Source: Nonomuraea sediminis
GTDB lineage: Bacteria > Actinomycetota > Actinomycetes > Streptosporangiales > Streptosporangiaceae
Assembly: GCF_018531495.1 (NCBI RefSeq)
Contig: NZ_JAHDTI010000005.1
Coordinates: forward strand, 62,001 to 126,000
Direction of reading: 5' to 3'
Length of the DNA: 64,000 nucleotides
Below are positions 7,535 to 15,111 of the stretch, one piece after another. A program made the position numbers and the translations under genes. The stretch's first letter is position 1. Every line of letters starts with the position of its first letter. Under the pieces are notes generated by a model that made no database searches, was not told where the DNA came from, and worked only from the letters and a program-made list of their open reading frames with translations.

Positions 7535-8851
7535 ATGGTGGAGCACGTCGACCAGGCCGGTTCCACGCTGCGCCGGTTGCTCGCGCTGGCCGTGCCCGCG
7601 CTCGGCGTGCTGACCGCCGAGCCGCTCTACCTGCTCGTCAACACGGCGGTGGTCGGCCATCTGGGCGCGGTGCAGCTGGCGGGGCTCTCGGTCGGCGGGA
7701 TCGTGCTGGCGCAGATCGCCACCCAGATGACGTTCCTGTCCTTCGGCACGACCGCGCGCGCGGCCCGGCTGCACGGCGCGGGACGCAGGGCCGAGGCCGT
7801 GGCGGAGGGCGTGCAGGCGACCTGGCTCGGCGCCGTCGTAGGGGTGGCGCTGGTGGTGGCCGGGGAACTGCTGGCCGTACCGATCGCCCGGCTGCTCGCG
7901 GGCGACGAGCAGGTCGCGCAGGCCGCGGCGGGCTGGCTGCGGATCGCCGTGCTCGGCGCCCCGATGATCCTGATCACCATGGCCGGGAACGGCTGGATGC
8001 GCGGCGTGCAGGACCTGCGGCGCCCGCTGCGCTACGTGCTCGTCGGCAACGGGCTGTCGGCCGTGCTGTGCCCGCTGCTGGTGCACGGCCTCGGCTGGGG
8101 GCTGAACGGCTCGGCCGTCGCCAACGTGGCCGGGCAGCTCGTCTCCGCGGGCCTGTTCGTGCGGGCGCTGGTGGCCGAGGGCGTGCCGCTCGCGCCGATT
8201 CCGGCCGCGATGCGCGCCCAGCTCGGTCTCGCGCGCGACCTGGTGCTGCTCGGTCTGGCCTTCCAGGCGTGCTGGGTGTCCGCGACCGCGGTGGCCGCGC
8301 ACACCTCCCCCGCCGCCGGCGGCGCCCACCAGGTCGTCTTCCAGCTGTGGATGTTCCTGGCCTTCGTGCTCGACGCGCTGGCCATCGCGGCCCAGACGCT
8401 GGTCGGGGCGGCGCTGGGCGCGCACGACGGCGAGCGGGCGCGCCGGCTGGCCTGGCAGGTGGCCGCCTGCGGGGCGGTCTTCGGGGTGCTGCTCAGCCTG
8501 GTGTTCGCGGCGCTGGCCGGCCTGCTGCCGCACGCCTTCACCAGTGACGCGGCGGTGCTGGCCGAGATGCCCAAGGCGTGGTGGTTCTTCGTCGCGCTGC
8601 AGCCGATCTGCGGCGTGGTGTTCGCCCTGGACGGGGTGCTCATCGGCGCCGGGGACGCGGCCTACCTGCGCACCGCGACGTCGGGCGGCGCGGTGCTCGG
8701 CTTCCTGCCCGTGGTGTGGGCGTCGCTGAGCTTCGGCTGGGGCCTGGTGGGGATCTGGTCAGGCCTGTCGGTCTTCCTGCTGATCCGGATGATCACCGTG
8801 CTGGCCAGGCTCCGGTCAGGCCGCTGGGCGGTCCTCGGCGCGGTGCGCTGA
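7535..8851 (+). CDS. MATE-family efflux transporter (DinF-like)
   Basis: This 438-residue protein has twelve predicted membrane helices in two related halves of six, the MATE architecture. The first helix region reads LALAVPALGVLTAEPLYLLVN with a VVGHLG motif that is typical of DinF-type members. Family proteins export cationic drugs or toxic metabolites using sodium or proton gradients. The ATG at 7535 has an AAAGGAG ribosome-binding site at the right distance. The longer upstream frame has no family similarity. The 3' end overlaps the convergent membrane-protein gene by 36 bp, so the two genes cannot both have downstream terminators. Confidence 0.9.
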   Translation: MVEHVDQAGSTLRRLLALAVPALGVLTAEPLYLLVNTAVVGHLGAVQLAGLSVGGIVLAQIATQMTFLSFGTTARAARLHGAGRRAEAVAEGVQATWLGAVVGVALVVAGELLAVPIARLLAGDEQVAQAAAGWLRIAVLGAPMILITMAGNGWMRGVQDLRRPLRYVLVGNGLSAVLCPLLVHGLGWGLNGSAVANVAGQLVSAGLFVRALVAEGVPLAPIPAAMRAQLGLARDLVLLGLAFQACWVSATAVAAHTSPAAGGAHQVVFQLWMFLAFVLDALAIAAQTLVGAALGAHDGERARRLAWQVAACGAVFGVLLSLVFAALAGLLPHAFTSDAAVLAEMPKAWWFFVALQPICGVVFALDGVLIGAGDAAYLRTATSGGAVLGFLPVVWASLSFGWGLVGIWSGLSVFLLIRMITVLARLRSGRWAVLGAVR

Positions 8852-9397
8852 CCGGTTCAGGCGGGTGGCCAGCCAGGCGATGCCGATCGCCGCGGCGAAG
8901 AGGCCGGCCAGATAGACGGGCAGGGGTACGGCACTGCGGAGCGAGCCGGGGACCATCCCCGCCATGTAGAGCAGCACCGGCGCCACAGGAAGCAGGCGTG
9001 ACCGCAGGACGGCGGCGCCGAACAGGATCACCCCGGCCAGCAGGAGCACGGAGGTGGCGAGGAAGGCCTTGCCGGTGCCCCCGCTCAGCAGCTGGGCGAC
9101 CGTCGCCTGCCCGAGGTAGGGGAAGACGAAGTGCAGGGTGTACTCGATGGCGAAGGCTCCGGCCAGCCCGGCGGCGTTGAGCAGGTACCCCACGAAGGCC
9201 AGCCGGCCGGCCCGGGGACTGATCAGCAGGTAGAGCCCGGTGACGGTCAGCAGACCCGTCAGCGGGGCCAGCGGCGCGACGGCGTGGGTGAAGACGGTCT
9301 CAGGGAGCAGGCCGCCGCGGCGGGCCACGTTGACCAGGAGCACGATCGCGCAGGCGAACCCGGCCACGGCCGCGGCGCGGGTGAGGCGAGCTGTCAT
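8816..9397 (-). CDS. Integral membrane protein of unknown function
   Basis: This 193-residue protein is almost entirely hydrophobic, with six predicted membrane helices and a short charged C-terminus (RLNRSAHRAEDRP). I do not recognise a family motif. It starts at an ATG at 9397 behind a GGAGG-type ribosome-binding site. It is divergent from a TetR regulator, with an operator-like array between them, so it is the most likely target of that repressor. Its last 36 bp overlap the end of the MATE gene. Confidence 0.7.
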   Translation of the reverse strand: MTARLTRAAAVAGFACAIVLLVNVARRGGLLPETVFTHAVAPLAPLTGLLTVTGLYLLISPRAGRLAFVGYLLNAAGLAGAFAIEYTLHFVFPYLGQATVAQLLSGGTGKAFLATSVLLLAGVILFGAAVLRSRLLPVAPVLLYMAGMVPGSLRSAVPLPVYLAGLFAAAIGIAWLATRLNRSAHRAEDRPAA

Positions 9398-9420
9398 CTG
9401 GAATGCCTCCTTGACGAGGG

Positions 9421-9446
9421 ATAACGCCCGTTATGATGGTCGTTAT
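9421..9446. promoter_or_regulatory. TetR-type operator array
   Basis: ATAACG at 9421-9426 and CGTTAT at 9429-9434 form a perfect inverted repeat with a 2-base spacer. A third half-site CGTTAT follows at 9441-9446. The array lies in the 68-bp gap between the leftward membrane-protein gene and the rightward TetR gene. It is the expected place for autoregulation and control of the divergent gene. Confidence 0.65.
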
Positions 9447-9465
9447 CGGCGTGAGGAGGAAGAAC

Positions 9466-10071
9466 GTGGGCCAGGACGTAAGCACCACGAAAGAACTGCG
9501 CCTGGCGCTGATCCTGGCCGCCAACCAGGTGCTCCGCGACGAAGGGGCGGGCGCTCTCACCCTGCGCCGGATCGCCGAGGCCGCGGGCAGCTCGACGATG
9601 GGCATCTACACCTGCTTCGGCGGCCGGAGCGGGTTGCTCGAGGCCGTCTACCTGCACGGCTTCGAGCTGCTCCGGCAGGCCCTGCCGGACGGCGACGGCA
9701 GCGTCGAGCGCATCGTGTTCGCCTACCGGCGCTTCGCGCTGGCGGAGCCCGCCCTGTACGCCCTGATGTTCGAGCGGCCGCTGCCGGACTTCGACCCCCC
9801 GCCCGAACTGCGCAGCCACGCCATCTCCATGACCTTCCCACTGCTGGTCGACGCCACGGCCGCCCGGCTCGGCGCCGGCCACGAGGAGGCGACCCGGGCC
9901 GCCTACCTGATCTGGACCGCGGTGCACGGGCTGGTGAGCATCGAGCTGACCCACACCGCGCGCACCCCGCTGCCAGGTTGGCTGCTCGAGGCGCCGGACA
10001 GCGGCGAGCGCCTGCTCGCCGACGGCCTGTCGGCGCTTCTCGCCGGTCTCACAGCGAGTCCAGCCAGCTGA
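9466..10071 (+). CDS. TetR-family transcriptional regulator
   Basis: This 201-residue regulator has an N-terminal helix-turn-helix (about residues 10-56), with the recognition segment TLRRIAEAAGSSTMGIYTCFGGRSGLLEAVY. A TetR C-terminal ligand and dimer domain follows, resembling the TetR_C_33-like type. The GTG at 9466 was chosen because a GAGGAGGAA ribosome-binding site lies just upstream. The earlier ATG at 9433 overlaps the operator. An array of ATAACG/CGTTAT half-sites at 9421-9446 probably binds it. The divergent six-helix membrane protein is the likely target. The gene overlaps the end of the next TetR gene by 23 bp. Confidence 0.88.
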   Translation: MGQDVSTTKELRLALILAANQVLRDEGAGALTLRRIAEAAGSSTMGIYTCFGGRSGLLEAVYLHGFELLRQALPDGDGSVERIVFAYRRFALAEPALYALMFERPLPDFDPPPELRSHAISMTFPLLVDATAARLGAGHEEATRAAYLIWTAVHGLVSIELTHTARTPLPGWLLEAPDSGERLLADGLSALLAGLTASPAS

Positions 10072-10627
10072 TCAGCCGGGTTCCCTCGCGCGTCATGATC
10101 TGCGGATCCCGCAGCGCGTTGGCCAGCAACGACATCCCCTGGTAGGCCCCCACCAGGGTCAGCGCCTGCCCGTCGGGATCCGGCACGCCCATCTCGCGGA
10201 ACTGGCGCTCCACCCAGTCGAGCAGCAGCCTGATGACCCGCCCCGCCTCCACGTCCAGTCCGCCTTCCGCGCGCTTGTCCAGCTCCGCGGCGAGCGTCCC
10301 CGTCGGGCAGCCGTAGCGGGCCGCCAGGTCGCGCTGGTCGATCCAGCCCTGCACCAGGCCCTTCAACCGCTCCTTCGGGTACGGCAGGCGGTCCAGCTCG
10401 CCGGTGACCACCTCCAGCTGCCGCGCGTGCTCGGCCAGCGCGGCCGCGACCAGCTCGTCCTTGGTCTTGAAGTAGTAGTACACGTTGCCCACCGGGACGT
10501 CGGCCGCACGTGCGATGTCGGCGATGGTGGTGCGCTCGGCGCCCTGCTGGTGCACGACGCGGGCGGCGGCGGACATCAGGCGCCGCCTCTTGGCTCCGGC
10601 CGCCTTCACCCTCTGTGAGTCAGTCAC
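10049..10627 (-). CDS. TetR-family transcriptional regulator
   Basis: This 192-residue TetR protein has a helix-turn-helix (residues about 14-60) reading TTIADIARAADVPVGNVYYYFKTKDELVAAAL. A C-terminal domain holds the RYGCPTGTLAAEL segment, which resembles regulators of quinone- or electrophile-responsive genes. The conserved Cys near residue 106 could be a sensor residue, but this is only inference. The start is a GTG at 10627, and an operator-like repeat (10622-10637) overlaps it. The divergent NmrA-type oxidoreductase carries a second copy of the repeat in front, so the regulator probably controls both itself and that gene. Confidence 0.88.
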   Translation of the reverse strand: MTDSQRVKAAGAKRRRLMSAAARVVHQQGAERTTIADIARAADVPVGNVYYYFKTKDELVAAALAEHARQLEVVTGELDRLPYPKERLKGLVQGWIDQRDLAARYGCPTGTLAAELDKRAEGGLDVEAGRVIRLLLDWVERQFREMGVPDPDGQALTLVGAYQGMSLLANALRDPQIMTREGTRLISWLDSL

Positions 10628-10684
10628 CCGACTAACTATAGCCGCCGAGGTGTGCTACGGTCGTTCTCAGTCAGCCAACTAACT
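10622..10684. promoter_or_regulatory. Pair of direct, quasi-palindromic operator-like repeats
   Basis: AGTCACCCGACTAACT at 10622-10637 and AGTCAGCCAACTAACT at 10669-10684 are identical at 14 of 16 positions. Each is itself a quasi-palindrome of the form AGTnAG..CTnACT. One copy overlaps the start codon of the leftward TetR gene. The other lies 19 bp before the start of the rightward NmrA-like gene. This fits control of both genes by the TetR protein. Confidence 0.65.
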
Positions 10685-10703
10685 CATTGCTGAGGAGTTC
10701 ATC

Positions 10704-11516
10704 ATGATCGTCGTCACGGGTGCCACGGGGAACGTCGGACGGAGCCTGGTCCGGATGCTGGCCGAGGCTGGTGAGCAGGTGACCGCCGTGGCCCGCCGCA
10801 TCACCCCCGAGGACGTGCCTGCCGGCGTGCGCGCGGTCGCGGCCGACCTGGGGGACGCCGAGAGCATGCGCCCGGCCCTGGAGGGCGCGGACGCGCTGTT
10901 CCTGCTGGTCGCCGGCGAGGACCCGCGCAAGCTGCTGGGTACGGCGGGCCTGCGCAAGGTCGTCCTGCTCTCCAGCCAGGGAGTCGGGACCCGGCCGCAG
11001 GGCTACCAGCATGCCGCCTCGTTCGAGGAGGCCGTGCGGGAGTCGGGGCTGGAGTGGACGATCCTACGCTCCGGCGGCATGGCGTCCAACGCCTTCGCCT
11101 GGGCCGAGCCGGTGCGCCTCCACCGCACCGCCGCCGCGCCCTTCGGTGACGTCCGCCTGCCGTTCGTCGACCCCGACGACGTGGCGGCGGTCGGCGCCGC
11201 CGTACTGCGTGAAGACGGGCACGGCGGCGCGACCTACGTCCTGACCGGGCCCGCGGGGACGAGCCCGCGCGAGCGGGCGGCGGCGATCTCGGCGGCGCTC
11301 GGGGAGCCCGTCCGTTTCGTGGAGCAGACCCGCGAGGAGGCTTACGCGCAGATGGCGCAGTTCATGCCGCTGCCTGTCGTGGAAGGGACGCTGTCGATCC
11401 TCGGCGAGCCGGTCGAGGAGGAGCAGCGCGTCAGCGCTGACGTCGAGCGGGTCCTGGGCAGGGAGCCGCGGCCGTTCGCCGACTGGGCCGCCCGCAACCT
11501 CCCCGCCTTCCGCTGA
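10704..11516 (+). CDS. NmrA-like NAD(P)-binding oxidoreductase
   Basis: This 270-residue atypical short-chain dehydrogenase of the NmrA/quinone-oxidoreductase-2 type has a Rossmann opening VVTGATGNVGRSLVRML (GxxGxxG) at residues 3-19. The mid part contains KVVLLSSQGVG and SFEEAVRESGLEWTILRSGGMASN, a common element of this group. The C-terminal part resembles substrate-binding regions of azoreductase-like or quinone-reducing members. The active-site YxxxK is not present, which is normal for the family. It has an AGGAG ribosome-binding site. It is divergent from a TetR regulator with matching operators, so it is probably induced by a ligand of that regulator, perhaps a quinone or another electrophile. 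Confidence 0.85.
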   Translation: MIVVTGATGNVGRSLVRMLAEAGEQVTAVARRITPEDVPAGVRAVAADLGDAESMRPALEGADALFLLVAGEDPRKLLGTAGLRKVVLLSSQGVGTRPQGYQHAASFEEAVRESGLEWTILRSGGMASNAFAWAEPVRLHRTAAAPFGDVRLPFVDPDDVAAVGAAVLREDGHGGATYVLTGPAGTSPRERAAAISAALGEPVRFVEQTREEAYAQMAQFMPLPVVEGTLSILGEPVEEEQRVSADVERVLGREPRPFADWAARNLPAFR

Positions 11517-11522
11517 CCCCCT

Positions 11523-11548
11523 GCCCCGGTGCCTGCCGGCGCCGGGGC
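11523..11548. terminator. Hairpin terminator after the NmrA-like gene
   Basis: An 11-bp GC-rich stem has arms at 11523-11533 and 11538-11548 and a TGCC loop, with one G-T pair. It begins 6 bp after the stop codon of the NmrA-like gene. Confidence 0.65.
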
Positions 11549-11572
11549 ACCACCGATTTGAACGGATTTATC

Positions 11573-12421
11573 ATGAAAATTCTTGACTCCACGATGTTCC
11601 ACCGGGAGATGGGGACCGGACGGCCGACCGTCTTCCTCCACGGCAACCCGACGTCGTCGCATCTGTGGCGCGATGTGCTGCCCGCGATCACCACGGGGCG
11701 CCGCCTGGCGCCCGACCTGATCGGCATGGGCGAGTCCGGCAAACCCGACATCGCCTATACCTTCGCCGACCACGCCCGCTATCTCGACGCCTGGTTCGAT
11801 GCCCTGGACCTGGACGACGTGACCCTCGTCGGCCACGACTGGGGCGGCGCGCTCGCCTTCGACTGGGCCGCCCGCCACCCGGACCGGGTCCGCGCCATCG
11901 CCTTCACGGAGACGATCGTCAAGCCCATGACCTGGGAGGAGTTCCCCGAAGGCGGCCGCGACCTCTTCCGCGCGATCAAGACGCCTGGCGTGGGCGAGGC
12001 CATGATCCTCGACGACAACGCCTTCCTCCTGGAAGGCCTCCCCGGTACGGTCGCCACCCCGATCACCGAGGACGACCTGGCCGCCTACACCCGCCCCTAC
12101 CCCACCAGAACCAGCCGCTTGCCCCTGCTGCAGTGGGCCCGCTCGATGCCCCTGGACGGCGACCCCGCCGACGTCGTCGCCCGGGTCGAGTCCTACGACC
12201 ACTGGCTCGCCACCACCCCCGAAGTCCCCAAGCTCCTGATCACCTTCGAACCCGGCCCCGGCACGATGATGACCCCCGACATGATCGCCTGGTGCGCCAC
12301 CACCATGGCCTCCCTCCAGATAACCCACCACCCGACCCTCGCCGGCCACCACACCCCTGAAGACCACCCCCGAACAATCGCCTCCACCCTCAACACCTGG
12401 TCCGCCACCCTCCCCCACTAG
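11573..12421 (+). CDS. Haloalkane-dehalogenase-like alpha/beta hydrolase
   Basis: This 282-residue alpha/beta hydrolase carries the signatures of haloalkane dehalogenases such as Rhodococcus DhaA. The halide-binding Asn lies in HGNPTSSHLWR. The nucleophile is an Asp followed by Trp in GHDWGGALAFDWA. The acid is Glu in FTETIVKP, and a candidate catalytic His lies in the HHTPEDHP segment near the C-terminus. These enzymes convert haloalkanes to alcohols. The real substrate is unknown. The ATG at 11573 was chosen over one at 11558 because family members start with a short strand at this point. The last third is unusually C-rich in its third positions and repeats Thr, Pro and His codons. Confidence 0.8.
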   Translation: MKILDSTMFHREMGTGRPTVFLHGNPTSSHLWRDVLPAITTGRRLAPDLIGMGESGKPDIAYTFADHARYLDAWFDALDLDDVTLVGHDWGGALAFDWAARHPDRVRAIAFTETIVKPMTWEEFPEGGRDLFRAIKTPGVGEAMILDDNAFLLEGLPGTVATPITEDDLAAYTRPYPTRTSRLPLLQWARSMPLDGDPADVVARVESYDHWLATTPEVPKLLITFEPGPGTMMTPDMIAWCATTMASLQITHHPTLAGHHTPEDHPRTIASTLNTWSATLPH

Positions 12422-12434
12422 GTAAGCGCCGACC

Positions 12435-12462
12435 TCCTCGAGTTCCGGCCGGAGCTCGAGGA
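12435..12462. terminator. Bidirectional hairpin between convergent genes
   Basis: A 28-bp near-perfect palindrome (TCCTCGAG...CTCGAGGA, one G-T mismatch pair) lies between the dehalogenase-like gene and the convergent YdcF-like gene. It is well placed to stop transcripts from both sides. Confidence 0.7.
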
Positions 12463-12507
12463 CTCCATCGAACGAGGAGGACCCGGATTTCCATCCGTCC
12501 CGGGTGG

Positions 12508-13173
12508 CTACTGGCCTGGGGAGATGAGGCGGGTGGTGAAACCGGCTTGGAGCAAGGAGTGGTAGGCGGCGAGGACGGTCGGGGGGACGGGTTGGTTGAT
12601 GGCGTAGCCGCGGCTGGGGTATTCGATGATTCGCTGGAGGTCGCCTACGAGCATGTCGACGACCAGTTTTTCGTCGCCGATCGACTTGAGGTAGTGGTCG
12701 AGGTCCACGGGCTGGGAGGCGCACACGGCCTCCACCTCCGGCCAGAGTTTGCGGGTGGTGGCGTAGGTCCGGCGTTCCATGTAGGGCTTGGAGATCAGGA
12801 GGACGCTCGCCGGGATGATCCCGGCATCGGCCAGGACCTGGCGTGACAGGGTGATGTTGGCGCCGGTGTTGGTGGCGTGCGGCTCCAGCAGGATCGCCTC
12901 GTCGGGGACCCCGAGTTCGAGGGCGCGCTCCCGGTAGTGGACCGCCTCGCCGCGCGGGAACCTGGCCAGCGTGGTCGGGCTGTTCCCGCCGGTGAGCACC
13001 AGCACAGGGAACAAACCCGCGTGATACAGCTCCGCCGCGCGGTCGGCCACGCCGAGGTCGTGGCTGCCCAGCCCGATCGCCGCGTCACAGGGCCTGGCCT
13101 GGTGCCCCATCCGGTGGTACTCCCAGATCACCAGGGCTTGCCGCCGCTGCTCCTCGCCGAGGTGGTCGGTCAC
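12508..13173 (-). CDS. YdcF/ElyC-family (DUF218) protein
   Basis: This 221-residue protein belongs to the YdcF/SanA/ElyC group. Visible family features are AAIGLGSHD, VLTGGNSPTT near residue 62, HATNTGANITLSRQVL near 100, LLISKPYMERRTYATTRKLWP near 128, and SIGDEKLVVDMLVGDLQRI near 160. E. coli YdcF binds S-adenosylmethionine, and ElyC affects envelope polysaccharide precursors. The function of soluble actinobacterial members is not known. There is no membrane segment. The GTG at 13173 was chosen over one at 13197 because a GAAAGGA ribosome-binding site lies just before it. It ends facing the dehalogenase-like gene. Confidence 0.8.
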   Translation of the reverse strand: MTDHLGEEQRRQALVIWEYHRMGHQARPCDAAIGLGSHDLGVADRAAELYHAGLFPVLVLTGGNSPTTLARFPRGEAVHYRERALELGVPDEAILLEPHATNTGANITLSRQVLADAGIIPASVLLISKPYMERRTYATTRKLWPEVEAVCASQPVDLDHYLKSIGDEKLVVDMLVGDLQRIIEYPSRGYAINQPVPPTVLAAYHSLLQAGFTTRLISPGQ

Positions 13174-13281
13174 TTGCTGTCCTTTCTCCCCGCACAAGGT
13201 CCCTTACCCGCGAGCGACGGATTTCCGGGCGATGGCCGGTCTAGATAGGGACACGACTCGACTACCACTTCGGAGTATCCG

Positions 13282-14022
13282 ATGTCCGATTCTTTCGAAA
13301 CCGCCGTCGTCACGGGTGCCAGTCGCGGCTTCGGGCGGGCGATCGCCGCCGCGCTCGTCGCCGCGGGCACCAGGGTCGTCGGCATCGCCCGCCATGAGCA
13401 GGAGCTGCTCGCCGTACGGGACGAGCTGGGGGAAGGCTTCACCGCCGTCGCGGCCGACGCCGCCGACGAGGCGCTCGCGCGGAGCGTGATCCGCGAGCAC
13501 CGGCCCGGACTGCTCGTCCTCAACGCGGGGGCGACGCCGCACACGGCGCCGTTGCACGAGCAGACCTGGGAGAGCTTCAGCCGCCACTGGCAGGCCGACA
13601 CCCGGCACGTCTTCGCCTGGACGCGGGCCGCGCTGCGGGAGCCGCTGGCGCCGGGCGGCGTGGTCGTCGCGATGTCCAGCGGGGCCGCGCTGCGGGGATC
13701 ACCGCTCAGCGGCGGCTACGCGGGAGCGAAGGCCGCCATCAGGAACATCAGCGCGTACGCTGCCGAGGAATCGGAGCGAGCCGGGCTGGGGATCCGGTTC
13801 GTCGCGCTGCTCCCCCAGCTGACTCCGGCCGGCGGCGTCGGCTCGGCCGGGGTCGCGGGCTACGCTGAGCGGCAGGGCGTCGACCGGGACACCTTCGTCG
13901 CGGGCATGCAGCCGATCCTCACCGCGGAGCAGGTCGCCAAGGCCGTCCTGGAGATCGCCGCGGATCCAGGCAGCGCTCCCGAATACCTGGTCAGCGGCGC
14001 CGGGCCGCGCCCGATCAGCTGA
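13282..14022 (+). CDS. Short-chain dehydrogenase/reductase
   Basis: This 246-residue classical SDR has the cofactor motif VVTGASRGFGRAIA at residues 9-22. An Asn-Ala-Gly (LVLNAGATPH) lies near residue 79, Ser in VVVAMSSGAA near 132, and the active-site pair YAGAK near 153. The Arg in IARHE after the second strand suggests NADPH. It uses the ATG at 13282. It lies 17 bp upstream of an ECF sigma factor gene on the same strand, so the two are probably one transcript. This pairing suggests that the reductase belongs to the response the sigma factor controls. Confidence 0.85.
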   Translation: MSDSFETAVVTGASRGFGRAIAAALVAAGTRVVGIARHEQELLAVRDELGEGFTAVAADAADEALARSVIREHRPGLLVLNAGATPHTAPLHEQTWESFSRHWQADTRHVFAWTRAALREPLAPGGVVVAMSSGAALRGSPLSGGYAGAKAAIRNISAYAAEESERAGLGIRFVALLPQLTPAGGVGSAGVAGYAERQGVDRDTFVAGMQPILTAEQVAKAVLEIAADPGSAPEYLVSGAGPRPIS

Positions 14023-14039
14023 CACGGGGAGAAGCCGCG

Positions 14040-15032
14040 ATGGACGCCGAGTTCGCCGCCAGGACCGAGCCCTACCGGCCGGAGCTGCTCGCGCACTGCT
14101 ACCGGATCCTCGGCTCGATCCACGACGCCGAGGACCTGGTGCAGGAGACCTACCTGCGCGCCTGGCGCGCGTTCGAGCAGTTCGAGGGGCGTTCGTCGGT
14201 GCGGCGATGGCTCTACAAGATCGCCACGATGGCCTGTCTGACGGCGCTGGAGACCCGGGCCAGGCGGCCGCTGCCGTCGGGGCTGGCCGCGCCGTCGGAC
14301 GACCACCGGGTGGCCATGGCCGACAGGGAGCCGTCGGTGCCGTGGCTCCAGCCGGCGCCCGACGCGCTCTTCGGCGACCCGGCGGCGATCGTGGCCGGGA
14401 GGAGCGGGGTGCGGCTGGCGTTCATCGCCGCGCTCCAGCTCCTGCCCGCGCGGCAGCGGGCGGTGCTGACGCTGCGCGACGTGCTGGCGTTCCGTACGGC
14501 CGAGGTCGCCGAGATGCTGGAGACGACCACCGCGGCCGTCGACAGCACGCTGCGCCGCGCCCGGGCTCGCCTGGCGGAGGCGGGACCGGTCGAGGACGAC
14601 CTGGCCGAGCCCGACGAGGAGATCCGCCGGACCCTGCTCGACGGGTATGTCGACGCGTTCACCCGGGCGGACGCCGACGCGCTGGTACGGCTGCTGCGGG
14701 CCGACGTCGAGATGGAGATGCCGCCGATCCCGACCTGGTTCACCGGCCAGCGGGCCGTCGCCGGTTTCCTGGCCAACCGGGTGCTGCGCAGGGATCTGTG
14801 GCGGTTGGTGCCCACCCGCGCCAACGGCCAGCCCGCGTTCGTCGTCCACCGCCGCGCGGGTCACGGCGGTCACGAGCCGTACGGCGTGCAGGTCCTGACC
14901 CTGGTCGGGGCCCGGATCGCCCGCATCACCGCCTTCAACGACCCGGGCCTGGTGCCGACCTTCGCGCCGCCGACGACCTCCCTGCCGCCCGGTCGGCTCT
15001 GCTCTCCGCCCTGGAGATCTGCACCCAGCTGA
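14040..15032 (+). CDS. ECF sigma factor with C-terminal SnoaL-like domain (SigG/SigX5 type)
   Basis: This 330-residue sigma factor has region 2 at about residues 8-75 (LLAHCYRILGSIHDAEDLVQETYLRAW) and region 4 at about 140-185 (LPARQRAVLTLRDVLAFRTAEVAEML). An NTF2/SnoaL-like extension of about 120 residues follows (LLDGYVDAFTRADADALVRLLRADV, then MPPIPTWFTG). In such factors the extension takes the place of a separate anti-sigma protein and tunes activity. No anti-sigma gene lies nearby. A GGGGAGAAG ribosome-binding site precedes the ATG. The last about 20 residues after VPTFAPP look unlike those of relatives, so a late frameshift is possible. It follows an SDR gene in an apparent operon. Confidence 0.87.
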   Translation: MDAEFAARTEPYRPELLAHCYRILGSIHDAEDLVQETYLRAWRAFEQFEGRSSVRRWLYKIATMACLTALETRARRPLPSGLAAPSDDHRVAMADREPSVPWLQPAPDALFGDPAAIVAGRSGVRLAFIAALQLLPARQRAVLTLRDVLAFRTAEVAEMLETTTAAVDSTLRRARARLAEAGPVEDDLAEPDEEIRRTLLDGYVDAFTRADADALVRLLRADVEMEMPPIPTWFTGQRAVAGFLANRVLRRDLWRLVPTRANGQPAFVVHRRAGHGGHEPYGVQVLTLVGARIARITAFNDPGLVPTFAPPTTSLPPGRLCSPPWRSAPS

Positions 15033-15097
15033 GCCACCCGGCGGCCCCCAGGATCACGGCGAAACTCCACGAACTACCGCCGAGCTCGGCCGAACCC

Positions 15098-15103
15098 TAT
15101 GAT
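15098..15103 (+). promoter_or_regulatory. -10 box in front of the secreted protein gene
   Basis: TATGAT, which matches the -10 consensus at five of six positions, ends 8 bases before the GTG at 15112. No good -35 box or ribosome-binding site is seen. The message may be leaderless or nearly so. Confidence 0.45.
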
Positions 15104-15111
15104 CCGACCTC

